Source: Pseudanabaena yagii GIHE-NHR1 (GTDB lineage: Bacteria; Cyanobacteriota; Cyanobacteriia; Pseudanabaenales; Pseudanabaenaceae). Taken from it: 64,000 nucleotides of DNA. The stretch covers positions 2,042,001 to 2,106,000 of the forward strand of contig NZ_JAAVJL010000001.1 in the NCBI RefSeq assembly GCF_012863495.1, read 5' to 3'. The notes below the pieces were generated by a model. It was not told the DNA's origin. It ran no database searches and saw only the letters and a list, made by a program, of their open reading frames with translations. The number at the start of each line of letters is the position of its first letter. The first letter of the stretch is position 1. This document shows positions 8,127 through 16,919 of this stretch, one piece after another. The translations under genes and the position numbers were made by a program.

Positions 8127-8398
8127 AACTATTGTTCTCCAGCCGCAACGTCCCAGATTTAGTTTGCTTGATTTTTAAAATCTGCATTGCTAGGTACTAC
8201 ATCAATATACGCCCTAGAATTCACAAACTTTAGAATTACCTGAATTTTGAAAGCACGGCATTGCAGCGCTTTTAAAAATTTCTCTGGGTTTCAACTCAGC
8301 ATAAAACCCTGTAGTTATCCGTAATAGTCGTAATTTCCCAACTTGAGTACAAGCCATAATAACATTATATTTTGAAGACAAGATTCACCCAGCCAATA

Positions 8399-9136
8399 AT
8401 GACCCTACAAACAGACATTGACACCGCCGCCGCACAGCTCAAGGGCAAAACTCCTCAAGAAGTCCTCACATGGGCACTCGGCAACTACAAAAATATCTCC
8501 CTCGCATCTAGCTTCGGAGCCGAAGATGTCACCTTGATTGACATGATCGCCAAAATCAAGCCCGATGCCCATGTCTTCACCCTCGATACAGGGCGACTCA
8601 ATAGCGAAACCTATGACGTAATCGCCAAAGTTCAACAAAAATATCCCCAATTGCAACTTCGCATCATGTTCCCTCAAGCGGAAGCAGTGGAGCAGATGGT
8701 AAGTGCTAAGGGCATTAATCTGTTTTATGACAGCGTGGAAAATCGCAAGCAATGCTGCTTCATTCGCAAGGTCGAGCCACTTGGTCGGGCAACAAAGGGT
8801 CTAGATGCTTGGATTACAGGACTACGTCGTGACCAAACTGCGAACCGTTCCACGATGGAAACCGTTGAACTAGATGGCGATCGCAATATTGCCAAAATCA
8901 ATCCATTGATCGATTGGACAAATGAACAGGTTTGGGATTACATTCGCGCCAATGACGTTCCCTACAACGCTCTCCATGATCAGAACTTCCCAAGCATTGG
9001 CTGTGCGCCCTGTACCAGAGCCATTCAAGCAGGTGAGGATCTGCGTGCTGGTCGTTGGTGGTGGGAAATGAGCAATCAAGAATGTGGATTGCACGTTACC
9101 AGTGACGGTCGCCTAGTTCGCGCCAAGGATGTTTAA
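8399..9136 (+). CDS. cysH: Phosphoadenylyl-sulfate/adenylyl-sulfate reductase (assimilatory)
   Basis: A 245-aa reductase for sulfate assimilation: thioredoxin- or glutaredoxin-dependent reduction of activated sulfate to sulfite. ASSFGAEDV (P-loop-like PP-motif) is near the N-terminus and the catalytic cysteine lies in QECGLHV at the C-terminus. Two cysteine pairs (KQCCFIRK and IGCAPC) would bind a 4Fe-4S cluster, which points to the APS-using subgroup rather than the cluster-free PAPS enzymes. I prefer the ATG at 8399 to a TTG at 8372, because homologues begin near MTLQTD-like sequence. The gene stands alone and ends next to a terminator arm split by a MITE. Confidence 0.92.
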   Translation: MTLQTDIDTAAAQLKGKTPQEVLTWALGNYKNISLASSFGAEDVTLIDMIAKIKPDAHVFTLDTGRLNSETYDVIAKVQQKYPQLQLRIMFPQAEAVEQMVSAKGINLFYDSVENRKQCCFIRKVEPLGRATKGLDAWITGLRRDQTANRSTMETVELDGDRNIAKINPLIDWTNEQVWDYIRANDVPYNALHDQNFPSIGCAPCTRAIQAGEDLRAGRWWWEMSNQECGLHVTSDGRLVRAKDV

Positions 9137-9154
9137 ACAATAAAGGCTCGCTAA

Positions 9155-9266
9155 GGGACTTGCGATTAATTAAAGTACCTACGGCTTCGACTTCGCTCAG
9201 CCAACGTTGGCTGAGCGAAGTCGAAGCCGTACAAACTCGGTGGTATCTTTTTTCTCATCAATTCCC
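9155..9266. mobile_element. MITE copy 1 (112 bp, single 21-bp core)
   Basis: Terminal sequences GGGACTTGC and, inverted, GGGAATTGA bound a 112-bp element whose centre is a perfect palindrome around AACGTT (9183-9228). TAA occurs on each side (9152-9154 and 9267-9269), read as a 3-bp target duplication. Flanking arms AATAAAGGCTCGCT and its complement lie immediately outside, so the element sits in the loop of what would be a cysH terminator. No coding capacity. Confidence 0.8.
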
Positions 9267-9311
9267 TAAGCGAGCCTTTATTATGGATTTGATTAGGAAT
9301 TATTGGTAATA

Positions 9312-10193
9312 ATGAATAGAACTATAGGGCTAGAATATGGCGATTGGGAATTTAGAGGATGGCGATCGCATTATGGCGTAAGGCGATCGCAGAATGTCGA
9401 TGCTAACAAGCCCCCAATTCTATTAATTCATGGATTTGGTGCAGCAATGGATCAATGGCGCGATAACATTCCCGCCCTCGCGGCAGAGCATACCGTCTAT
9501 GCCATTGACCTATTGGGATTTGGCGCATCCGAGAAACCACCGACTGACTATTCTATCTATTTGTGGGTAGAACAGGTGTTGAGCTTTTGGCAAAAATTTG
9601 TGGGCGTACCCATGATCATTATTGGTAACTCAATTGGTGCTCTCGTCGCCGCAATTGCCGCCAGTCATCATCCCGAAATCGCCGCAGGAGTCGTCACTAT
9701 CAGTCTGCCTGATATCGAAGCTTTTAAAGCCTTAGTTCCGAAATGGCTACAGCCATTAGAACGTGCAGTCAAAGCGATCGTTAATGCCATTTTCGTAAAA
9801 CCACTCTTTTATCTATTCCGTCAACCTTGGATGATTCGCTTCGTGTTAAAAGGAATTGTCTATTGCGATCGCGATCGCGTTGATGATCAACTAGTAGAAA
9901 TTATTGCCAAACCAGCACGCGATCGCCAAGCTGCTGAAGCCTTTGTGCGCCTCAATCGCAGTCTCAATCAGCCCAATTATTCACCAAGCCTGACACAAGC
10001 CCTTAGCAAATTACAGGTTCCATTATTGATTTTGTGGGGAAGTCGTGATCGCCTCATCCCTCCATCCGAAGGCAAACGCTTAGTCCAATATGCTCCCAAT
10101 GCCTCTTTAGTTTATTTAGAAAATGCAGGACATTGCGCCCATGATGACAATCCTGAGCGCGTCAACCATGAAATCTTAACTTGGCTGGCTTGA
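9312..10193 (+). CDS. Alpha/beta hydrolase
   Basis: A 293-aa alpha/beta-hydrolase fold protein. The oxyanion motif LLIHGFGAA lies near residue 38 and the nucleophile elbow is GNSIG, with Ser as nucleophile. The acid is in WGSRDRLIPP and the histidine in NAGHCAHDDNPE, so the triad appears complete. A cap domain lies between about residues 140 and 225. The substrate is unknown; similar cyanobacterial proteins are annotated as esterases, haloperoxidase-like or chlorophyll-related hydrolases, without proof. I take the ATG at 9312; an upstream TTG at 9303 is less likely. Single-gene unit followed by a strong terminator. Confidence 0.88.
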   Translation: MNRTIGLEYGDWEFRGWRSHYGVRRSQNVDANKPPILLIHGFGAAMDQWRDNIPALAAEHTVYAIDLLGFGASEKPPTDYSIYLWVEQVLSFWQKFVGVPMIIIGNSIGALVAAIAASHHPEIAAGVVTISLPDIEAFKALVPKWLQPLERAVKAIVNAIFVKPLFYLFRQPWMIRFVLKGIVYCDRDRVDDQLVEIIAKPARDRQAAEAFVRLNRSLNQPNYSPSLTQALSKLQVPLLILWGSRDRLIPPSEGKRLVQYAPNASLVYLENAGHCAHDDNPERVNHEILTWLA

Positions 10194-10208
10194 GCGATTA
10201 AGTAGCTC

Positions 10209-10261
10209 AAATCCAGATTGTGATGCCGCCCACTACGTGGGCGGCATCACAATCTGGGTTT
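10209..10261 (+). terminator. Hairpin terminator after hydrolase gene
   Basis: A 25-bp inverted repeat with one mismatch and a TAC loop, GC-rich in the middle (gatgccgcccac), starts 15 bases after the hydrolase stop. The same arm sequence, with a few changes, recurs at 16749-16803. Confidence 0.7.
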
Positions 10262-10331
10262 AAAGAAATATTTGCTAGCTACTGGAGAAGAATACGCTGA
10301 GAAGCGATAGCTACAGCAATTACCGAAGAAC

Positions 10332-10386
10332 ACCAAGAAGAATTTTGAAAGCGTTGCGAAGCAACGCTTTCAAAATTCTTCTTGGT
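10332..10386. repeat. 26-bp perfect palindromic hairpin
   Basis: Perfect 26-bp arms around a GAA loop, with core ttttgaaagcgttgc. Almost the same hairpin recurs at 25591-25643 and, with a variant core, at 34218-34266. It lies between the hydrolase and the oxygenase-like gene, which both run rightward, so it may terminate readthrough or be a REP-like element. Confidence 0.75.
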
Positions 10387-10507
10387 TTGGATTTGAGCAC
10401 AAATCGTTGTAAGTATATATGCTGGCAACTTTTTAGAGAATCATCGGTCTTTGAGACAATCCGAGACATGACTACAGACCTAAAAATACGGCACAGGATG
10501 TATTTGC

Positions 10508-11524
10508 GTGATTCAAATCGTCATATCTCAAATATTTCAGACTATTGATCAGCTATGGCAAAGATTAATTAGTATTCCCTCAGATATTGCACTATTTATT
10601 AGTAATTTAGAAATTATTGAGAAAGAGCTTCTTTATCCTCGCTACCAACAATTGCTACAAGAGCATCAATTGTTGCTCAGTAGCCTGAATCCTGATGAAG
10701 TCAAAATCGTCCAAGAATTAGAACAATATGGAGTTGCAGTCACACATCTAGATGATTTAGCAATTCCCTTCAGCGATCGCTTTTTGCTTGCAGCCCAACA
10801 AATATCTCAAGAACTAAGAGACAAAGCGAAGCTTCCCCTCCTCTATATGGGCAAACATACGCTGACGGCAAGCGCAGAGCAGATCATGCGTTATCCCGAA
10901 TTGTTTTTGTGGGGCGCGGATGCCAAACTTTTACGCATAATTGAAAACTATCTCAAGCTACCCGTTGCCTATGATGGACTGTCCTACTACTACAGCCCTG
11001 CTGATAGTAGAGAAGCAGGACCCCGTAAATGGCATCGGGACAAAGAAGACTGGCAAATGATCAAAATTGGTATCTATATCAATGATGTTGATGAGGATGG
11101 AGGACCTTTTGAGTGTGTTACACCAGCCGCCAATGAATTCATCAATATGGCTTTAAATTCTAAATCACTCCAGAAGTACAAAACCGCCTATCAACGAGAC
11201 CTTGAGGCGCTCTTGCCCGAACAAATGCTAGATAACTGGCGTAAAACCTGTATCGGTAAAGCGGGAACGGTAATTTTTGTGGATACGGCTAAGTATTACC
11301 ATCGGGGTAAACCACCGACTAAAGCTGACCGCTCAGCGATCTTTTTGGGCTATTGCGGTCGCCAACCCAGACATCCATTTTTTTGTGGACGATCACCATT
11401 GTCTCAAGCACAACTACGCTATATGGCAAGCCTGTTACCCGCAGAAGTTCGGGATTGCTTGACTTGGCGCGATCGCTTAAAGGGTCTGGGTAAATGGATT
11501 CCTAAAAACCGCTTAAAGGTCTAG
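10508..11524 (+). CDS. Putative 2-oxoglutarate/Fe(II) dioxygenase-like protein
   Basis: A 338-aa protein of no confidently recognised family. The central region contains WHRDKEDW (H176, D178), DEDGGPFECV, then FVDTAKYYHRG (H265) and an arginine at R275 before SAIFLGY. This HxD...H...R order and spacing fits the metal- and 2OG-binding facial triad of phytanoyl-CoA-dioxygenase-like enzymes. The N-terminal 110 residues are helical and unassigned. The start is a GTG; there is no clear ribosome-binding site, so a slightly later start is possible. Its stop codon shares CTAG with the converging fabH stop. Substrate unknown; the oxygenase call is inference from motifs. Confidence 0.65.
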   Translation: MIQIVISQIFQTIDQLWQRLISIPSDIALFISNLEIIEKELLYPRYQQLLQEHQLLLSSLNPDEVKIVQELEQYGVAVTHLDDLAIPFSDRFLLAAQQISQELRDKAKLPLLYMGKHTLTASAEQIMRYPELFLWGADAKLLRIIENYLKLPVAYDGLSYYYSPADSREAGPRKWHRDKEDWQMIKIGIYINDVDEDGGPFECVTPAANEFINMALNSKSLQKYKTAYQRDLEALLPEQMLDNWRKTCIGKAGTVIFVDTAKYYHRGKPPTKADRSAIFLGYCGRQPRHPFFCGRSPLSQAQLRYMASLLPAEVRDCLTWRDRLKGLGKWIPKNRLKV

Positions 11525-12504
11525 CCCCAACGGAATACTGCCGAGCCCCAACTTAAGCCTGCCCCAAAACCTGCGATCGCAATTAAATGATCTTTTTGAA
11601 TTTTGTCTGCTTTTACCCATTCATCCAGCGCGATCGGAATTGAAGCCGCCGAGGTATTGCCATATTTTCCCATATTGCTCACCGCCTTAGCAGGATCAAT
11701 CCCAAAACGATTGACGACCGCATCGATAATGCGCTGATTAGCTTGGTGCATGATCAACCAGTCAAGATCATTAACTTCCAAACTGGCATAGTGCAAAGAC
11801 TTTTCGATTACCTCTGGCACGCGACGCACCGCAAAACGATAAACCTCTTGCCCATTCATCGTAATCGGATGAAAGGTATTGCGTCCTAAATAATTGATAT
11901 TTAAGAACTCATTACCTTTGCCATCACTCCGCATCTCAAAGCCTAATAGGTTATTCTGGGGATGCTCTGGGCTACTAGCTTGCAAAACTAGCGCTCCTGC
12001 CCCATCACCAAACAAAATACAAGTGCGCCGATCTTGCCAATCGACCCAACGCGAGAGGACATCTGCCCCAATTAGCAAAACGTTTTTGTAAGCACCTGTA
12101 CGAATATATTGTGAAGCAGTAACTAAGCCAAACACAAATCCTGAACAGGCTGCCACCAGATCAAAAGCAACAGCTCGCTCTGCTCCTAGAATTTTTTGTA
12201 CTCGTGCTGCTGTACCAAACAGATCATCAGAGGTAGAAGTAGATAAAATAATCAGATCAATATCTTCGGGTTGCAAACCTGCGGCAGCGATCGCCTGTTG
12301 GGCAGCTTTAGCCGCTAAGTTAGCTACTGAATCATTCTCACCATCGGCAATATGACGCTCTCTGATACCTGTGCGCGAGGAGATCCACTCGTCATTGGTA
12401 TCTACCATTTGGGCAAGGTCTTGATTAGTCAATACGCGATCGGGAACGGCGGAACCGCTACCAATAAAACGTACTCCAAGGAGAGAAGATTCAGTATTAG
12501 TCAT
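11521..12504 (-). CDS. fabH: 3-oxoacyl-[acyl-carrier-protein] synthase III
   Basis: A 327-aa ketoacyl synthase III that condenses acetyl-CoA with malonyl-ACP to start type II fatty acid synthesis. The catalytic triad is visible: Cys in VAACSGFVFG, His in IMHQANQRI and Asn in YGNTSAAS. The N-terminus VRFIGSGSAVPDRVLTN is typical. It lies 66 bp downstream of plsX on the same strand, the classical plsX-fabH arrangement coupling phospholipid and fatty acid initiation. Length is normal. Confidence 0.96.
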   Translation of the reverse strand: MTNTESSLLGVRFIGSGSAVPDRVLTNQDLAQMVDTNDEWISSRTGIRERHIADGENDSVANLAAKAAQQAIAAAGLQPEDIDLIILSTSTSDDLFGTAARVQKILGAERAVAFDLVAACSGFVFGLVTASQYIRTGAYKNVLLIGADVLSRWVDWQDRRTCILFGDGAGALVLQASSPEHPQNNLLGFEMRSDGKGNEFLNINYLGRNTFHPITMNGQEVYRFAVRRVPEVIEKSLHYASLEVNDLDWLIMHQANQRIIDAVVNRFGIDPAKAVSNMGKYGNTSAASIPIALDEWVKADKIQKDHLIAIAGFGAGLSWGSAVFRWG

Positions 12505-12570
12505 GGGCTGTATTTGATCTGGATAAATAAAAAGCTATATTGCTGCCGCTCTGCGACAACAATATGAGTA

Positions 12571-13614
12571 TTAAGTGGGCGGATCGTCGGGGGTATCATC
12601 CGCAGGAACCGCTACTTTGGGCTTGATTTGACCACGGATACGCTCTAGGACTTCGTTATCTACTGCATCCTTAGCCACACGGATAGCATTGCGAATACTG
12701 ACGGCGTTAGAACTACCGTGACCAATTACACAGACACCTGCAACACCCAGCAATAAAGCGCCACCATACTCGTCGGCATCAATGCGTTCTTTGACCTTCT
12801 TGAGATTAGGTTTTAAGAGTAATGCCCCAAGCTTACCGCGCCAGCCTTTGGGCAATTCTTCCTTGAGGATTTGCATGACGGCATTACCGACACCCTCGGC
12901 AAATTTGAGGACGATATTACCCGCAAAGCCATCACAGACAATGACATCAAACTGACCTTTCAGAATGTCCCGACCTTCGGCATTGCCAGCAAATAAAATT
13001 TGCTGATTATCCTGTAAGGACTGGTGCACGCGAATCGCTAGCTCATTACCTTTACAGGCTTCTTCGCCAATATTTAGCAACCCGACCTTAGGCTCTTGAA
13101 TACCGATCGCATATTTACTGTAAAGCGAACCCATGATCGCAAATTGTTCTAGAAATTTAGGGCGACAATCCACGTTTGCCCCAACATCAAGTAGCAATAC
13201 AGGCTTATGGGGAACCTGTGTGGGAAATAATGCGCCGATCGCAGGTCGATCTACACCCGGTAAACGCCCCAATCGGAGCAGGGCGGCTGCCATTGCTGCG
13301 CCAGAATGTCCAGCCGAAACCACAGCATCTGCTTGCTTGCGCTTGACTAAATTCATGGCAACGGCGATCGAGGAGTTGGGCTTGCGGCGTAGCCCTTCGA
13401 GGGGTTCATCATCCATTTCGATGATGCCTTCCGATGGCACGATCTCTAGGCGATCGCTTTCCTTATAGTTATGTTGCTTGAGGTAGTTCGCGAGAATATC
13501 GCGATCGCCAACTAGCGCTATATCTACACCTAATTGAGTCTGAGCTAATATTGCTCCTTCAACCACTTCGCGTGGGGCAAAGTCCCCACCCATCGCATCT
13601 ACTGCAATTCTCAC
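12571..13614 (-). CDS. plsX: Phosphate acyltransferase PlsX
   Basis: A 347-aa enzyme converting acyl-ACP to acyl-phosphate for glycerophospholipid synthesis. The N-terminal MRIAVDAMGGDFAPREVVEG is diagnostic, as are SAGHSGAAMAAALLRLGRLPGVDRP-like and DVGANVDCRP sections and VCDGFAGNIVLKF. The ATG at 13614 has no strong Shine-Dalgarno sequence. It leads the plsX-fabH pair. A short, acidic proline-rich tail (PADDTPDDPPT) is unremarkable. Confidence 0.96.
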   Translation of the reverse strand: MRIAVDAMGGDFAPREVVEGAILAQTQLGVDIALVGDRDILANYLKQHNYKESDRLEIVPSEGIIEMDDEPLEGLRRKPNSSIAVAMNLVKRKQADAVVSAGHSGAAMAAALLRLGRLPGVDRPAIGALFPTQVPHKPVLLLDVGANVDCRPKFLEQFAIMGSLYSKYAIGIQEPKVGLLNIGEEACKGNELAIRVHQSLQDNQQILFAGNAEGRDILKGQFDVIVCDGFAGNIVLKFAEGVGNAVMQILKEELPKGWRGKLGALLLKPNLKKVKERIDADEYGGALLLGVAGVCVIGHGSSNAVSIRNAIRVAKDAVDNEVLERIRGQIKPKVAVPADDTPDDPPT

Positions 13615-13735
13615 GTTTTGCGATCCTGTCTGCGTTTTATAACTAAAACTGTAAAGAATTTTATTAAACCTTACAAAAATTTTAACAGTTTGAGTAACTT
13701 AACCTATCAGGATTGCTCAAAATATTTGAAATCAA

Positions 13736-15460
13736 ATGCGTGAACACAAAAAGATCAGCATTGTTAGATTGTTTAATCGTTGGTTTAAGTTTCTAGTAGT
13801 CTCCGCGATCTCCTTGATCATGATTTTGGTGGGATGTCAATCTAATTCTGCCATTCTGTCCAGCAATAAGGGGGCAATCTCCTTAGACAAGACCAAAGCA
13901 ACATCAGCGACCTCCGGCGCTCTCACCGTAGATTTAGGTTTCCGTCCAGCCGCCAATGGGTTCAGTTTTGAGAATTACGGCAAGGATAGTAGCATTAAAA
14001 ATCTCTCGCCTGTAGAAATGCAAAGGATGTTTGGGAATCGGGTTTGTGCTACCAGTGGGGAAAATTGTATCCTGACACCTCCCGCCCAGCAATGGATGGA
14101 AGAAGTCAATAAATCCATGAATGGTGGACATTGCGAAGGAATGGCGGTTCTTAGCATGATTCTCTATGCTGATAAAGACAAGGTGAGTGGATTTGGGAAT
14201 ACCCCAGATCTAGCCTTACAGGGGAATGAGAAGCTTCAGCGCGAAATTGCCTACTGGTTTGCCACCCAGTATGCTCAACCAACCGCAAAAAGCGAAATTA
14301 AAGACAAAACTCCTTCCGAATTGCTAGATATCCTTTTATCTACAATGAAACTGAACGCTCGCATTGATGAAACCTACACAATGGGAATTTATCAGGCTGG
14401 GTTTAAAGGCGGTCATGCGATTACCCCTTATGGAGTGGAAGATCTAGGCGATGGCAAATATGCAGTCATGGTCTATGACAATAACCATCCCAAAATAGAG
14501 AGAAAACTCGAAATAGATCGCAATGCAAATACATGGAAATATAACGCCGCCACTAATCCTGATGAGCCTGAATCAATTTATATCGGTGACGCTGAGACCA
14601 AAACCCTCACTTTGACACCCACCCCACCTCGCTACGAGCGTCAAGCCTGTAATTTCTGTGGCGACGAGACATCTGCTGAAAATAGTGCTGAGAAAACAGT
14701 AGCTCATAAGGGAAATACAGGAGATGCGATCGCTGCGAAATTTAATCAAATCTTTCTCGAAGGCGATGCTGACCTACTAATTACTAATGGCAATCAAAAA
14801 ATTGGCTATGAGAATGAAAAATTTGTAAACACGTTTTCTGGGGCAACATTCATTCCGATCAGGAGCAGTGAACTCTGGCAGGATGATGAGGAACCCGTCT
14901 ACAATATTCCTCTGAATGTCCCCTTCACAATTAACTTGCAAGGCAACAAAAAAAGTAATGGGAAAGAACTAACCGATGTCGCGATGATAGGACCTGGCTA
15001 CGATCTTGCCGTAGAAGGTATTAAGTTATTAGCAGGGCAAAAGGACAAGATCAAATTCGATGCTAGTGGGCAGAGCCTATCCTATCAACCCAGCAATGAG
15101 GAAGCTCCCAATATTATATTTGGAACTTCTGGCAAGAACGATGACTATGAGTTTGAGCTTGATGGAATAGAGATCGATGCGGGTGGTACGATTAGCGCCA
15201 ATCTAGATACTGCCAAAGGTCGCCTTGGTATCAAGATTAGTGAAAGCAAGCAGGAAGCAAAGTTTAATTTGCTCATCAGTCGGATCGATGACAAGACCGA
15301 ACAAAAATTTGAGGGTGAAGATCTGACGCTAGATTCAGGAGATACCCTCTATTTAAACTATGCCAAATGGACTGGCAAAGGAGGCAGCCTCACAATTGAG
15401 CTTGACAAGGGTAGTGATGGTGTCATTGATAGCACCACCACCTTAAAGAACAAGAAATAA
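13736..15460 (+). CDS. Lipoprotein with cysteine-peptidase/transglutaminase-like core
   Basis: A 574-aa exported protein of unrecognised family. A hydrophobic stretch at residues 18-33 ends in the lipobox LVGC (C34), so it should be a lipid-anchored envelope protein. Residues 130-250 carry GGHCEGMAVLS (C133), GGHAITPYG (H227) and MVYDNNHP (D248/N249), the order of a papain-like Cys-His-Asp/Asn catalytic site. C302 and C305 in ACNFCGDE could bind metal or form a disulfide. The C-terminal half (from about 330) is beta-rich and repetitive. It is transcribed divergently from plsX with a 121-bp gap. Peptidase activity is an inference from residue spacing. Confidence 0.65.
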   Translation: MREHKKISIVRLFNRWFKFLVVSAISLIMILVGCQSNSAILSSNKGAISLDKTKATSATSGALTVDLGFRPAANGFSFENYGKDSSIKNLSPVEMQRMFGNRVCATSGENCILTPPAQQWMEEVNKSMNGGHCEGMAVLSMILYADKDKVSGFGNTPDLALQGNEKLQREIAYWFATQYAQPTAKSEIKDKTPSELLDILLSTMKLNARIDETYTMGIYQAGFKGGHAITPYGVEDLGDGKYAVMVYDNNHPKIERKLEIDRNANTWKYNAATNPDEPESIYIGDAETKTLTLTPTPPRYERQACNFCGDETSAENSAEKTVAHKGNTGDAIAAKFNQIFLEGDADLLITNGNQKIGYENEKFVNTFSGATFIPIRSSELWQDDEEPVYNIPLNVPFTINLQGNKKSNGKELTDVAMIGPGYDLAVEGIKLLAGQKDKIKFDASGQSLSYQPSNEEAPNIIFGTSGKNDDYEFELDGIEIDAGGTISANLDTAKGRLGIKISESKQEAKFNLLISRIDDKTEQKFEGEDLTLDSGDTLYLNYAKWTGKGGSLTIELDKGSDGVIDSTTTLKNKK

Positions 15461-15462
15461 GT

Positions 15463-15501
15463 AAATGATGTGCCTCCCGCTACGCGGGAGGCACATCATT
15501 T
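15463..15501. terminator. Hairpin terminator (18-bp arms) after lipoprotein gene
   Basis: Perfect arms aaatgatgtgcctcccgc and complement around TAC, followed by TTTTT-like sequence, 2 bases after the lipoprotein stop. It probably acts with the next hairpin between two converging genes. Confidence 0.75.
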
Positions 15502-15525
15502 TTGGCTTTTTACAGCGCGTTGCGA

Positions 15526-15572
15526 GCAAATTAATTAAAGACAGCGCTTCGCGCTGTCTTTAATTAATTTGC
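15526..15572. terminator. Hairpin overlapping the band 7 gene stop codon
   Basis: Perfect 22-bp arms (gcaaattaattaaagacagc plus gc) around TTC. The leftward band 7 gene ends at 15564 inside the right arm, so the last codons (P-A-N-stop) are part of the hairpin. Confidence 0.7.
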
Positions 15573-16472
15573 TGGAACTGATTTGCTTACATCTCGCTCA
15601 ACTGGCAAAATTAAGGGTGTACCTTGACCATTACCCAGCACAATTACTTTAGAGTTAGGTGATTGGGCAAGTTTTTCGGTTGCCTCGATCGCCCTCAATT
15701 GCAAAACCGCAGGCGTTAAACCTTCCGCCAAGATTTTTTGAGCATCCGCATGACCTTTAGCTTCAATCCGCTTACGTTCAGCCTCTTGAGTCTCTTTTTC
15801 TAGTACAAATTTCATCTGCAAATTTTCCTGCTCCGCTTTGAGACGTTGCTGAATTGCCGCCTGCAAAGTATCAGGAACCTTGACATTGCGAAGCAAAGCC
15901 TCATCGACGATAAAGCCGAGGGGAGAAAGTTGCGATCGCAGTTTTTCGGCAATTTTCAAGCTGACTTCTTCGCGTTTAGTAGCATAGATCGCTTCCGCAG
16001 GATAGCCAGAGACGATTTCCCGCGAAATTGACCGAAATCGCGACACAATGATTTCGCGCTCCTCTAGACCAATATTTTGATAGACACTTGCTGCCTTAGC
16101 AGGATCGATGCGGTATTGAATACTGACATCAATTCCGATCGCTAAGCCTTCCTTGGAGGTTGCCCCAATTTCTTCCTTCACATCACGTATGCGGGTCGAG
16201 AACTGCACTACATCGGCAAAGGGATTAATAACATGAATGCCTGCGGGTAAGGTGCGATCGCTGACCTTACCCTGAAAATCTTCGACTCCAACACTGCCCG
16301 CAGGTATCACCACCAATAATCGACTTAAAGCACTAATAGCGGTCGCCAGAGCAATCAAACCTGCGATCGCTTTGATCACTAGTTGTGCTGTGCGATTGTC
16401 CACTAAGCGTTGGCTATTAAAAAACACAAGTACAGATATCAATGAAGCGATCGTCGAGACGATAAATGACAT
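15564..16472 (-). CDS. Band 7/SPFH (prohibitin-like) membrane protein
   Basis: A 302-aa stomatin/prohibitin-family protein. Residues 3-17 and 33-55 are hydrophobic, followed by the SPFH domain (AGSVGVEDFQGKVSDRTL ... INPFADVVQFSTR ... ISREIVSGYPAEAIYATKR) and a charged coiled coil (about 205-260, AEQENLQMKFVLEKETQEAE). Such proteins form ring or sheet scaffolds at membranes, and cyanobacterial relatives (Phb1-like) sit in cytoplasmic or thylakoid membranes and modulate proteases. Specific role unknown. It is a single-gene unit convergent with the lipoprotein gene. Confidence 0.88.
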   Translation of the reverse strand: MSFIVSTIASLISVLVFFNSQRLVDNRTAQLVIKAIAGLIALATAISALSRLLVVIPAGSVGVEDFQGKVSDRTLPAGIHVINPFADVVQFSTRIRDVKEEIGATSKEGLAIGIDVSIQYRIDPAKAASVYQNIGLEEREIIVSRFRSISREIVSGYPAEAIYATKREEVSLKIAEKLRSQLSPLGFIVDEALLRNVKVPDTLQAAIQQRLKAEQENLQMKFVLEKETQEAERKRIEAKGHADAQKILAEGLTPAVLQLRAIEATEKLAQSPNSKVIVLGNGQGTPLILPVERDVSKSVPAN

Positions 16473-16503
16473 TTTGGATATACCTGTTATGGGTCAGCCC
16501 TGA

Positions 16504-16594
16504 TATAGCAATCCTAAATTTTTTGTAGAAGCGCAACCCGAGGGGTTGCACTTCCACAAACCCAAAAATCTACAAATGATTTAGGACTGCTATA
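16504..16594. mobile_element. TATAGCA-type MITE, 91 bp
   Basis: Ends TATAGCAATCC and GGACTGCTATA are inverted repeats extended by atttagga and tctacaaa arms; the middle holds a second palindrome gcgcaacccgaggggttgca. Related ends occur at 26400-26466, around 38250-38272 and at 40561-40676. Noncoding. Confidence 0.65.
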
Positions 16595-16681
16595 GCTGAT
16601 TAATTTTCTAAATTATATCTACTGCCAATCTTGATGAAAGTGTGGCAAAACACGCTCTTTAAAGCTCTTTAAAAACAGGGC

Positions 16682-16720
16682 AAATCTTGAAAGTGCTGCT
16701 TCGCAGCACTTTCAAGATTT
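16682..16720. repeat. 18-bp hairpin upstream of ldpA
   Basis: Perfect arms aaatcttgaaagtgctgc around TTC. With the 16504 element and the hairpin at 16749 it fills the 447-bp gap between the divergent band 7 and ldpA genes, where no gene is seen. Confidence 0.65.
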
Positions 16721-16748
16721 TATGGCTGTAAGTAGCTAAGGTAAACTT

Positions 16749-16803
16749 AAAAACCAGATTGCCATGCCGCCCGCGTAGCGGGCGGCATGGCAATCTGGTT
16801 TTT
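16749..16803. repeat. 26-bp GC-rich hairpin, relative of 10209-10261
   Basis: Perfect 26-bp arms containing ccagattgccatgccgcc around GTA, with a T-run following. The arms match the hairpin at 10209-10261 apart from a few compensated changes, which shows a dispersed family. It lies 117 bp before the ldpA start and is flanked by diverging genes, so it does not terminate either in the obvious sense. Confidence 0.7.
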
Positions 16804-16919
16804 ATTTATAACTATGCTGAGCTACTTAAATAGCGACGATCGCAGTTACAATCGAGAATATTCAGCATTATTGAGGGTTTTCAGGGCGCAAATTACTATT
16901 GGTAACTTGTCCTGAAATT

